Part shown: piece by piece, positions 1-7,540 of the stretch | Layout of the letters: every line of letters starts with the position of its first letter | How positions within the stretch are numbered: position 1 is the stretch's first letter | From: UBA4292 sp964648695 | GTDB taxonomy: Bacteria > Bacillota > Clostridia > Lachnospirales > Lachnospiraceae | Direction of reading: 5' to 3' | Length of the DNA stretch: 35,485 bases | Assembly (NCBI GenBank): GCA_964648695.1 | Contig: CAZYLH010000009.1 | Location: forward strand, 1-35,485 | Program-made: the position numbers and the translations under genes | The notes under the pieces: model-generated | What the model was told of the DNA's origin: nothing | The model's input: only the letters and a program-made list of their open reading frames with translations | The model's database searches: none

Positions 1-50
1 GTATGAAGAGAGATTTCAAAACTATTCTATAAAAAACAGATGAATAAAGT

Positions 51-74
51 AAAGGCAGGGCTTCCCCTGCCTTT
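51..74. terminator. Bidirectional hairpin terminator
   Basis: A perfect 10-bp stem (AAAGGCAGGG at 51-60, CCCTGCCTTT at 65-74) closes a 4-nt loop. On the plus strand it is followed by an A/T-rich TTTAAAATATTTTT stretch. On the minus strand it lies 33 nt past the stop of the glycosidase-like gene and is followed by ACTTTATT and then a T-rich run. It probably ends transcription from both sides. Confidence 0.8.
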
Positions 75-106
75 AAAATATTTTTCATGCTTAAAATCAA
101 AGAAGT

Positions 107-1843
107 TTACTCCCAAATAACTTGGAAAGAGCAAAATTCTCCCGGAGTGATCATAATCTCACAAACCCATTCAGTATCAGTCCACTCCTCGTGGCGTTTT
201 AAAACCTCTTTCATAGGAATTTCTTTTCCATCATCCAGTTGCACAAGAGACTTTGGCTTCTTTAAGAGATGAATCTGTACATAGGAGGGAGTAGTGTTGT
301 CACGGACATAGCTGTAGAGAGTGAAAACTCCATTGTCGTACTGGAATAGGGAGACATTTCGTCCGCTTATGTAGATATCTCCTGAAGCAAAAACGCGGCG
401 CACCATATCCATCACAGGTACGGGAATCTCTGAGAGAGCGGAAAAATTATCCGGCACAGCCAGAGAGAAAAGTCTGCCCCTACCATAGGTGCTTGAAAGC
501 AGGATGGAGCTGTGTGAGTCACCGGATCCAGCATTTAGGTAGGACCAGGACGCGTTGTTTCCAAACTCAAGCTCATCAATTAAAATGGCTTTTTTTGCAG
601 TGTAATACCCTGCCGCATCGTCCGTTGCCTGATAGCGGTCTGCAAGGAGCTTTCTTCCTGTTAGATTAGGGAGCTGTAAGCGATCCCGTGTTGTTTCTAA
701 AAGTCCTGAGAGAAAGCCTGTTGTAACAATAGCTGTGCCTCCGTTAAATACGTATCGCTCCAGCTTATCGGCGATATTATCATCTTTAAGGGCTGCTTTT
801 GTTAAAAGGACGCAAGGAGCCGACTCGGGAAAATAGGAAACTGCTTCGAAGGGTATTCCCTGCATTCCAAGATGGGATTCTAAGTTATTTTCTCCATTAG
901 AATCAAAGGGGAGATATACATGCGTCCCTGTAGGTTTTCCCGCACGGCTTAGGATCCGGTCTATTTTTGAAAGCTGTACATTAAGGGGAGTTACCAGCTT
1001 GTTTTCATACAAATCTCCCCACTGGAAGAGCATAATCTCCCTTGGTCTTGAAAGAGCTGTCAGGTATGCCTGCTCTAAGTAGCACTCAATGGGCCAGCAC
1101 TGATATGTGTCAAACCAGCCGCCGCCATTTCTATTAGGGGCGACATTTTCCATATAGCGCATAAGAGAGTAACTTAGGTATCTTGGAAGGTGCTGGTCAG
1201 TAAGAGCAGTGTTTCTTGTCTCTGTACCCGTGTAGATAAAGTCAAATACATCACGCTGTCTTTCGGGGCAATACCCCGTATAGTGATAGGATTCCCTCCA
1301 GTTAGGATATTTTATGATGACGCGCACATTAGGGTTAACTTTTTTTGCGGGGCCGACAATGAGATTTTCAGATACCTCCACCATTTTGTCCGCCCGAAAC
1401 TGTGACCAGCTGCGGGATCCTTTTTCTTTGATACAGTCTTCACAGGTGCAAGCCGTAAAGAAAAAATCGTCCAGCAAAAATTCATCAAACATGGATGCGG
1501 TATATTCCACAATTTTTAGAAGGTGATTTCTCATCTTCTCATTAGAGTAACAAAATGACTTTAAAAGGCGGTGCCTTTTTTCATCCTGCTTGCTAAGGTC
1601 AGGTGTGACAGTGGTGATGCCGCCAGAAACTTTAACACCCCGTGATAAAAAGAAGTCCTTAATCCAGCTCATCTGCTTTTTTTCAACAGTTGTGCTGTAG
1701 CGAAATGTTTCCAAGTAGACCTTGTCTATGCCGACGTATTTTTCCAGATAGTTCCACTCCTGTAATAAGCGGTCTTCATCCATTTCAGATAGAGTTTGTG
1801 CCGTACAGTAGACTGTCATTTTAAAATTTTCAAAATGCTGCAT
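107..1843 (-). CDS. Putative GH42-like glycoside hydrolase (cytoplasmic)
   Basis: The product is about 578 residues. The start is ATG at 1843, with GGGGAGG 6 nt upstream; an in-frame TTG 15 nt earlier lies inside that ribosome binding site and is rejected. Residues 1-310 read like a TIM barrel, with a DEFLLDDFFF strand followed by a CTCEDC cysteine cluster near residue 140. Residues about 315-420 look like the Rossmann-like (GATase-like) middle domain of GH42 beta-galactosidases (THVYLPFD, then FNGGTAIVTTGF), and the rest is beta-rich. This three-part layout is the basis of the call; I did not recognise a named family and cannot fix the substrate or the catalytic acids. There is no signal peptide, so it should act on imported sugars. 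It is a single-gene unit divergent from metG. Confidence 0.6.
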   Translation of the reverse strand: MQHFENFKMTVYCTAQTLSEMDEDRLLQEWNYLEKYVGIDKVYLETFRYSTTVEKKQMSWIKDFFLSRGVKVSGGITTVTPDLSKQDEKRHRLLKSFCYSNEKMRNHLLKIVEYTASMFDEFLLDDFFFTACTCEDCIKEKGSRSWSQFRADKMVEVSENLIVGPAKKVNPNVRVIIKYPNWRESYHYTGYCPERQRDVFDFIYTGTETRNTALTDQHLPRYLSYSLMRYMENVAPNRNGGGWFDTYQCWPIECYLEQAYLTALSRPREIMLFQWGDLYENKLVTPLNVQLSKIDRILSRAGKPTGTHVYLPFDSNGENNLESHLGMQGIPFEAVSYFPESAPCVLLTKAALKDDNIADKLERYVFNGGTAIVTTGFLSGLLETTRDRLQLPNLTGRKLLADRYQATDDAAGYYTAKKAILIDELEFGNNASWSYLNAGSGDSHSSILLSSTYGRGRLFSLAVPDNFSALSEIPVPVMDMVRRVFASGDIYISGRNVSLFQYDNGVFTLYSYVRDNTTPSYVQIHLLKKPKSLVQLDDGKEIPMKEVLKRHEEWTDTEWVCEIMITPGEFCSFQVIWE

Positions 1844-1908
1844 ATAAATCCTCCCCAAAGATATATGTTTGTGCCATGAGTTTTTCCGCGAAGAAGCAGG
1901 GTATAAAC

Positions 1909-1937
1909 ATTATAATGGGCAGTAAGAAAAGATACAA
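1909..1937 (-). promoter_or_regulatory. Promoter for the GH42-like gene
   Basis: Read on the minus strand, TTGTAT (1932-1937), a 17-bp spacer and TATAAT (1909-1914) form a near-consensus sigma-A promoter about 65 nt upstream of the ATG at 1843. Its -35 box overlaps the left arm of the inverted repeat at 1934-1954. Confidence 0.7.
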
Positions 1938-1954
1938 GCGTTTATCCCGCTTGT
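1934..1954. promoter_or_regulatory. Inverted repeat between divergent promoters (possible operator)
   Basis: ACAAGCG (1934-1940) and CGCTTGT (1948-1954) form a perfect 7-bp inverted repeat around a 7-nt centre. The left arm covers the -35 of the minus-strand promoter and the right arm ends 2 nt before the -35 of the metG promoter. This position suits a repressor or activator site. No regulator gene is adjacent, so the binding protein is unknown. Confidence 0.4.
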
Positions 1955-1956
1955 TC

Positions 1957-1985
1957 TTGATAATTTAATAAAAATGAAGTATAAT
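1957..1985 (+). promoter_or_regulatory. metG operon promoter
   Basis: TTGATA (1957-1962), a 17-bp spacer and TATAAT (1980-1985) match the sigma-A consensus. The resulting leader to the metG ATG would be about 65 nt, too short for a T-box or SAM riboswitch. Confidence 0.75.
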
Positions 1986-2058
1986 CTCACATTATCAAAA
2001 GAAATGCCTGTGCTCACTGGACGCAGGAAAAACAAGAAAAAGAAAGGAATTTACATCA

Positions 2059-3290
2059 TGAGTAAGAAACCCTATTATATCACTACGGCTATAGCTTACA
2101 CCTCGGGGAAGCCACATATCGGAAACACCTACGAGATCGTGCTGGCAGACAGCATTGCAAGGTTTAAGCGAATGCAGGGGTATGATGTATTTTTCCAGAC
2201 AGGTACGGATGAGCATGGTCAGAAGATTGAGGAGAAGGCAGCCACAGCCGGGGTCTCGCCCAAGGAGTATGTGGACGGGATTTCTGCTCAGATCAAGAAG
2301 ATCTGGGATTTGATGGATACCTCCTATGACAAGTTTATTCGAACAACTGATGAGGATCACGAAAAACAGGTTCAAAAGATTTTTCATAAGCTCTGTGAAA
2401 AGGGGGATATCTATAAGAGCGAATANNNNNNNNNNNNNNNNNNNNNNNNNNNNNNNNNNNNNNNNNNNNNNNNNNNNNNNNNNNNNNNNNNNNNNNNNNN
2501 NNNNNNNNNNNNNNNNNNNNNNNNNTTAAGATTTCACACAATCTACTGGCCCATTATGCTTATGGCATTGGATTTACCACTGCCAAAGCAGATATTTGGT
2601 CATCCCTGGCTTTTGCAGGGGGATGGAAAGATGAGCAAGTCCAGGGGAAATGTGCTTTACGCTGATGATCTGGTGGATATTTTCGGTGTGGATGCAGTTC
2701 GCTATTTTGTTCTCCACGAGATGCCCTTTGAGAGCGATGGCGTAATCACCGGGGAGCTGATGGTGGAGCGCATGAACTCTGACCTTGCAAATACGCTTGG
2801 GAATCTGGTCAATCGAACCATCAGCATGAGCAATAAATATTTTGGCGGATTAGTGGAAAGCACAGGTGTTACGGAGTCTGTGGATGATGAGCTAAAGCAG
2901 ACGGTGATGGAAGCGGTAAAAAATGCAGAAGGCAAGATGGATGAGCTTCGCGTGGCAGATGCCATGACAGAGATCTTTTCTGTCTTTAAAAGATGCAATA
3001 AATATATCGACGAGACGATGCCCTGGGTTCTTGGAAAAAACGAGGAAGATAAAGATCGACTAGCAGAGGTCTTATATAACCTGGTAGAGGGTATTAATAT
3101 CGGTGCAAGCTTATTATATGCTTTTATGCCAAGCACAGCCAAAAAGATCGCCGCACAACTTAACACAGATCTCAGGGATATGAAGGATTTAGACAGCTTT
3201 GGAAAATATGTTTCAGGCACCCATGTGACAGAAAAGCCCGAGATCCTGTTTGCAAGGCTTGACGCTAGTAAAGTTATGGAGAGCTTATGA
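2059..3290 (+). CDS. metG: Methionine--tRNA ligase (interrupted by assembly gap)
   Basis: Charges tRNA-Met with methionine for translation in the cytoplasm. The start is ATG 2059 with AGGAA upstream. The N-terminus has the class I HIGH-type motif (GKPHIGN) and FQTGTDEHGQKI. After the gap, RFHTIYWPIMLMALDLPLP, the KMSKS loop and the anticodon-binding helices are intact. About 122 residues precede the gap and 254 follow it. Comparison with Bacillus MetS suggests about 130 residues are missing (roughly 390 nt, not 100), covering the connective-peptide region. The reading frame happens to be the same on both sides. The protein ends directly after the anticodon-binding domain, without the C-terminal EMAP/Trbp111-like tRNA-binding domain of the Bacillus enzyme. 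Its stop overlaps the tatD start (ATGA), so this end is not an assembly artefact. Confidence 0.95.
2426..2525. other. Assembly gap (100 N) inside metG
   Basis: A run of exactly 100 N. From homology about 390 nt of metG are missing here, so the run length is a placeholder. Confidence 0.95.
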
Positions 3291-4051
3291 TATTTGATAC
3301 ACATGCTCATCTTGATGCGGATGAGTTTAATGAGGACAGAGATGAGCTCCTTTCAACCTTTCATGAAAATAAAATCGGCGCGGTGGTAAATGTCGCCGCC
3401 AGCATTTCAAGCACCAAAAGCTCCGCGGAGCTTTCATCAAAATATGACTGGATATATACTTCCGTGGGAGTACACCCGGACGAAGTGGGTGAGTTAAATG
3501 ATGAAAACCTGTTATGGCTTTATGAGCAGGCGAAAAATCCCAAATGCGTGGCAATTGGAGAGATTGGACTTGATTACTACTGGAATAAGGAAAGAAAAGC
3601 TCTGCAGGAGGAGTGGTTTGTGCGCCAGCTGGATATGGCAAGAGAGGTCAAAAAACCCCTGATCATCCACAGCAGGGAGGCGGCTAAGGATACTCTTGAT
3701 ATACTCCGCAGGGAAAAAGCCTATGAGATTGGCGGAGTTATACACTGTTTTTCATATTCGTGGGAGATGGCAAGAGAGTATTTGGATATGGGCTTCTTTT
3801 TAGGCATTGGCGGAGTTTTAACCTTTAAAAACGGTCAGAAGCTAAAGGAAGTTGTAAAAAACGCTCCTATAGAAAAACTGGTTTTAGAGACAGACAGTCC
3901 CTATTTGGCACCCGTTCCCTATAGAGGAAAGCGAAACAGCTCACTCTATCTGCCATATGTAGTAGGGGAGCTTGCAAGAATTAAAGGACTTACGCCTAGG
4001 GAGGTGGAGGATATCACCTGGAATAACGCCAGGGCACTCTATCGCTTGTAA
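3287..4051 (+). CDS. tatD: TatD-family metal-dependent hydrolase/DNase
   Basis: The product is 254 residues, normal for TatD. Family members are two-metal TIM-barrel phosphoesterases with 3'-5' exonuclease activity on DNA. Visible metal ligands are the N-terminal DTHAHLD (HxH), the glutamate in GEIGLDYY, histidines in IIHSRE and VIHCFSY, and the aspartate in LETDSPYLAP. The ATG overlaps the metG stop by 4 nt, so the two are translationally coupled, as in the Bacillus metS-yabD pair. The physiological substrate in Firmicutes is not settled. Confidence 0.93.
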   Translation: MIFDTHAHLDADEFNEDRDELLSTFHENKIGAVVNVAASISSTKSSAELSSKYDWIYTSVGVHPDEVGELNDENLLWLYEQAKNPKCVAIGEIGLDYYWNKERKALQEEWFVRQLDMAREVKKPLIIHSREAAKDTLDILRREKAYEIGGVIHCFSYSWEMAREYLDMGFFLGIGGVLTFKNGQKLKEVVKNAPIEKLVLETDSPYLAPVPYRGKRNSSLYLPYVVGELARIKGLTPREVEDITWNNARALYRL

Positions 4052-4102
4052 AAATAAAAGGGCGATACGATAAAAAGCGCACACTAAAAAACGGAGATAC
4101 AG

Positions 4103-4744
4103 ATGAAAGATGAGGAGAAGCTGGTAAACCCCAAAAAGACCATCGAGATTCTGCAAAAATATGACTTCAAATTTGCAAAGAAATTCGGACAAAATTTCCT
4201 AATTGACGCCCATGTGCTAAGTAAGATTATAAATAGCGCAGGAATAACGCGGGATGATTGCGTGTTAGAGATTGGTCCTGGAATTGGCACCATGACCCAG
4301 TTTCTGGCAGAAACGGCCGGGTGGGTGGTGGCAGTGGAGATTGATAATAAGTTGATTCCCATTTTGGAGGACACACTGTCCTCCTATAAAAATGTAACGG
4401 TGCTTGGAGAGGATATCATGCGCATGGATATACAGGCACTGGTGAACAAATATAATGATGGTCGCCCTATCAAGGTTGTGGCAAATCTTCCTTATTATAT
4501 AACAACTCCCATCATAATGGGACTTTTGGAAAAAGATGTTCCAGTAAAGAGTATTACGGTGATGGTTCAGCGCGAGGTNNNNNNNNNNNNNNNNNNNNNN
4601 NNNNNNNNNNNNNNNNNNNNNNNNNNNNNNNNNNNNNNNNNNNNNNNNNNNNNNNNNNNNNNNNNNNNNNNNNNNNNNCTTGGACTTAAGGAATTTGCAG
4701 CTCTTTCAGATACTCTTGGCAAATATATGGAGAAAAAACCATGA
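4103..4744 (+). CDS. rsmA: 16S rRNA dimethyladenosine transferase RsmA/KsgA (interrupted by assembly gap)
   Basis: Dimethylates A1518 and A1519 (E. coli numbering) of 16S rRNA using SAM late in 30S assembly. The start ATG 4103 follows GGAGAT. The N-terminal 158 residues carry FGQNFLID, the SAM-binding EIGPGIGTMT and the catalytic NLPYYITTPI motif, then the gap begins after VMVQRE. The 21 residues after the gap (LGLKEFAALSDTL and on) match the usual KsgA C-terminus. About 115 residues, or roughly 345 nt, should be missing, so 100 N is a placeholder. The rnmV and rpfB/yabE genes found between tatD and ksgA in Bacillus are absent. The stop overlaps the tadA start. Confidence 0.92.
   Translation: MKDEEKLVNPKKTIEILQKYDFKFAKKFGQNFLIDAHVLSKIINSAGITRDDCVLEIGPGIGTMTQFLAETAGWVVAVEIDNKLIPILEDTLSSYKNVTVLGEDIMRMDIQALVNKYNDGRPIKVVANLPYYITTPIIMGLLEKDVPVKSITVMVQREXXXXXXXXXXXXXXXXXXXXXXXXXXXXXXXXXXLGLKEFAALSDTLGKYMEKKP
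4579..4678. other. Assembly gap (100 N) inside rsmA
   Basis: A run of exactly 100 N. It hides most of the C-terminal half of RsmA, an estimated 345 nt. Confidence 0.95.
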
Positions 4745-5283
4745 GGATGACAAGGCAGGAGCGCTATGAGCAGCGGCAAAAGCGAAAGGAGCAGAAAGAG
4801 GAAGCTGCAAGAAAAGAGAGATTAGAGCAAGAGCGGAAAGATATCCGCTTTATGCGCCAGGCAATCACACAGGCAAAGCGTGCCGCTCGTCTAGGCGAGG
4901 TGCCGATTGGCTGTGTGATTGTGCATGACGGGAAGGTGATAGGAAGGGGATTTAATAGAAGAAACACTGACAAAAATCCCCTGTCCCATGCTGAGATAAT
5001 CGCCATCAGGCAGGCCTCAAGAGCCATGGGGGATTGGCGGCTTGAAAAATGCACTTTGTATGTGACGCTTGAGCCCTGTCAGATGTGTGCGGGAGCTATC
5101 ATACAGGCCAGGATCCCCCGTGTGGTGATGGGTGCCATGAATCCTAAGGCAGGCTGTGCGGGTTCTATCTTAAATCTTCTGGAGATGAAGCAGTTTAATC
5201 ACCGCGCAAAAGTGGAGCGCGGAGTTTGTGAGGATGAATGTAGTAGGATACTAGAGGATTTTTTCATAGCGCTTCGCAAATGA
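4741..5283 (+). CDS. tadA: tRNA-specific adenosine deaminase TadA
   Basis: Converts A34 to inosine in tRNA-Arg(ACG), allowing wobble decoding. The zinc-dependent deaminase signature is present: HAE at residues 83-85 (His ligand, Glu proton shuttle) and PCQMC with cysteines 113 and 116. The protein is 180 residues, longer than the usual 150-160, because of about 37 extra N-terminal residues rich in Arg, Lys, Glu and Gln that look helical. I kept ATG 4741 because GGAG lies 8 nt upstream and the codon overlaps the rsmA stop (ATGA). An in-frame ATG at 4852 would give a conventional-length protein. The SRP RNA and dnaX that follow tadA in many Firmicutes are not here. Confidence 0.93.
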   Translation: MRMTRQERYEQRQKRKEQKEEAARKERLEQERKDIRFMRQAITQAKRAARLGEVPIGCVIVHDGKVIGRGFNRRNTDKNPLSHAEIIAIRQASRAMGDWRLEKCTLYVTLEPCQMCAGAIIQARIPRVVMGAMNPKAGCAGSILNLLEMKQFNHRAKVERGVCEDECSRILEDFFIALRK

Positions 5284-5312
5284 AAATACCCAGGATTTTT
5301 TAGGAGATAGGC

Positions 5313-5951
5313 ATGGAGCAAAAGGAAGTATCACAGGCGGTGATAAGTAGACTACCTAGGTATTACCGGTATCTTGGAGAGCTGATGGGGGAGGGAGTAG
5401 AGCGCATATCCTCAAGCGAGCTTAGCGAAAAGATGAAGGTTACATCTTCCCAAATACGTCAGGATCTAAACCAGTTCGGCGGTTTTGGACAGACTGGTTA
5501 TGGATATCATGTGGCGACCCTGTATGAGGAGATCGGACATTTGCTTGGACTGGATAGGAGCCACAGTATTATCGTGATCGGAGCGGGAAATCTGGGTCAG
5601 GCACTAGCAAATTATGGCAATTTTGAGCGAAGAGGGTTTAATATCAGCGCCATGTTTGATATAAATCAGGAGCTTATCGGGAGCAAAACCATCAGAGATA
5701 TTCCTATTTTGGATATCGCAAGGCTGGAGGACTATATTAAGACGCATGAAGTTGACATCGCGGTTCTTGCCATCCCTAAGACAAGTGCCAGTAAAGTGGC
5801 AAGGCGCCTTGTGGACGCTGGTATACGGGCGATATGGAATTTTTCCCACACGGATCTGGAGGTGCCGGAGAATGTGGTGGTGGAAAATGTCCATCTTTCA
5901 GAGAGCCTGATGAAACTATCCTACAGAATGGCGGAGCAGAGAAAGGGGTAA
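5313..5951 (+). CDS. rex: Redox-sensing transcriptional repressor Rex
   Basis: Rex senses the NADH/NAD+ ratio and represses fermentation and respiration genes when NAD+ is high. The product is 212 residues, standard for the family. The N-terminal winged helix (SSELSEKMKVTSSQIRQDL, then NQFGGFG) is followed by a Rossmann NAD(H) domain with VIGAGNLGQAL. The C-terminal helix used for domain-swapped dimers is present. The start has TAGGAGAT upstream. It sits 29 nt after tadA and 8 nt before the NAD(P)HX repair gene, a fitting neighbour since both deal with nicotinamide cofactors. Confidence 0.96.
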   Translation: MEQKEVSQAVISRLPRYYRYLGELMGEGVERISSSELSEKMKVTSSQIRQDLNQFGGFGQTGYGYHVATLYEEIGHLLGLDRSHSIIVIGAGNLGQALANYGNFERRGFNISAMFDINQELIGSKTIRDIPILDIARLEDYIKTHEVDIAVLAIPKTSASKVARRLVDAGIRAIWNFSHTDLEVPENVVVENVHLSESLMKLSYRMAEQRKG

Positions 5952-5959
5952 TTGGTCCG

Positions 5960-7540
5960 ATGGAACCGCTTTTAAGCGCAGAGGAGACAAGAAAGATAGA
6001 TGAATATACTAGTGATGTAATGGGCATTACGACCGACATCCTGATGGAATGCGCCGCAAGGGCTTTGGCGGCAGAAATTCAGACTGAGAACGCCGGGAGA
6101 GGACCGGTGCTTTTGCTTTGTGGAGTGGGCAACAACGGGGGAGACGGCATGGCGCTGGCGCGCTTGCTTTTTGAGCGCGGTTTTTTTGTGCGATTGATAA
6201 CTGTGGGAAGTGAAAAAAAGGCAACTCCTCTTTGGATGCTTCAGAGAGAGAGGCTTGATGATATAAAAGAAAAGAGTAGAGTGTTAAATGAAAATCAGCC
6301 GAGGCTGATTGAACACCATATAGAAGGCAGCTTTACAAAGGAAGACGGCGATATCTTAAGTGAGTTTGTAAAGGGTGCGGCTATGGTGGTGGACGCCCTT
6401 TTTGGCGTGGGACTGTCAAGACCTATCACTGGAGTCTGTGCCTCACTCATAGATGAGATGAATAAGCACATAAAAGCCAGAAAAGATGGTGAGCTTAAGG
6501 TGCTTGCGGTGGATATGCCATCCGGTATTAGCGCGGATACGGGAGCTGTCTTAGGGACTGCCCTGCCCACAGATGTTACCGTAACCTTTGGATACAGAAA
6601 GAGGGGTCAGATCTTATATCCGGGAGCAATGTATTGTAAGGATGTGCGCATAGTAGACATTGGTTTTGCCGATTTTTATAAGAGCTTTGGAGCTTCTGAA
6701 TGCTTTAGTGCTGGAAGGGAGCTGTTAGAAAACCTTCCTACACGCAGCGCGGATACAAATAAGGGATCCTACGGAAAGCTTTTGGTAGTGGCTGGCAGTC
6801 CCGGTATGGCGGGAGCTGCGCTATTGAGTGCGAAAGCAGGGTATCGCACCGGTTGCGGACTAGTCTACGTGCTTACGCCGGAAGAAAACCGGGTGATAAT
6901 TCAGAGCCAGCTTCCGGAGGCGGTATATCTTAAAGCGGATGAAAAACTGACAGAACAAATTTTAAGTGGCGGCTATAGCGCAGCTCTTATCGGCCCCGGA
7001 CTTTCAGAGACGCAACAGGCAGGAAAACTTTTATATACAGCGCTTAAAACTTTAAGCATCCCCCTTGTGTTAGACGCAGATGCGCTAAATTTGATTGCAC
7101 ATGATGAGGGGCTAAAAAAGGCGGTAAAGAAATATCCCCACGGGGTGATCATGACCCCTCACAGGGCGGAGATGGCAAGGCTTTTAGGGCTCTCCATACC
7201 GGAGCTAAAGAGCGATCCGGTGAAAGCGGCAAGACTGCTCTCCGATGAGTTTGGCTGCGTATGCGTGGCAAAGGATTCCAGAACCGTAGTCTACGCGAAA
7301 GATAGGGGCGCCTATATATGTGAGGCAGGAAATGATGGCATGGCTACCGGTGGAAGCGGAGATGTGCTTGCTGGAATCATTGGGGGGCTTTTGGCGCAGA
7401 GACCAGGAGATGTGTATAGCGCTGCCGTGCTTGGCGTAAGCGTACATGCCTGGGCAGGCGATGAGGCGGCAAGGAGGCTAGGAAAGCGTTTTATGCTGGC
7501 GGGAGATATCATAGAAGGGATGCGTGAAATATTAAGATGA
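5960..7540 (+). CDS. nnrD: Bifunctional NAD(P)H-hydrate epimerase / ADP-dependent dehydratase
   Basis: Repairs hydrated NAD(P)H: an N-terminal YjeF_N-type epimerase interconverts R- and S-NAD(P)HX, and a C-terminal ribokinase-like domain dehydrates the S form using ADP. The product is about 526 residues, the normal fused length. I chose ATG 5960, 8 nt after the rex stop and preceded by AAAGGGG. The frame stays open upstream into rex, but that segment overlaps rex in another frame. The epimerase half shows LLCGVGNNGGDGMALAR. The dehydratase half shows MTPHRAEMARLL and ATGGSGDVLAGIIGGLLAQ, the nucleotide-binding signature. The stop overlaps alr by ATGA. Confidence 0.95.
   Translation: MEPLLSAEETRKIDEYTSDVMGITTDILMECAARALAAEIQTENAGRGPVLLLCGVGNNGGDGMALARLLFERGFFVRLITVGSEKKATPLWMLQRERLDDIKEKSRVLNENQPRLIEHHIEGSFTKEDGDILSEFVKGAAMVVDALFGVGLSRPITGVCASLIDEMNKHIKARKDGELKVLAVDMPSGISADTGAVLGTALPTDVTVTFGYRKRGQILYPGAMYCKDVRIVDIGFADFYKSFGASECFSAGRELLENLPTRSADTNKGSYGKLLVVAGSPGMAGAALLSAKAGYRTGCGLVYVLTPEENRVIIQSQLPEAVYLKADEKLTEQILSGGYSAALIGPGLSETQQAGKLLYTALKTLSIPLVLDADALNLIAHDEGLKKAVKKYPHGVIMTPHRAEMARLLGLSIPELKSDPVKAARLLSDEFGCVCVAKDSRTVVYAKDRGAYICEAGNDGMATGGSGDVLAGIIGGLLAQRPGDVYSAAVLGVSVHAWAGDEAARRLGKRFMLAGDIIEGMREILR

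Noticed and set aside
1986..2058. T-box or SAM riboswitch upstream of metG
   Set aside because: The leader is only about 65 nt and lacks any T-box or SAM-riboswitch core.
2702..3310. Open frame of 202 codons on the minus strand over metG
   Set aside because: Antisense shadow with Ser/Leu-rich low-information sequence; metG is unambiguous.
5284..5312. SRP RNA gene after tadA
   Set aside because: Only 29 nt separate tadA from rex, so no room exists.
5834..5959. Upstream extension of the NAD(P)H-hydrate repair gene into rex
   Set aside because: It overlaps rex in another frame, has no ribosome binding site, and the family starts at the MEPLLSAEE segment (ATG 5960).
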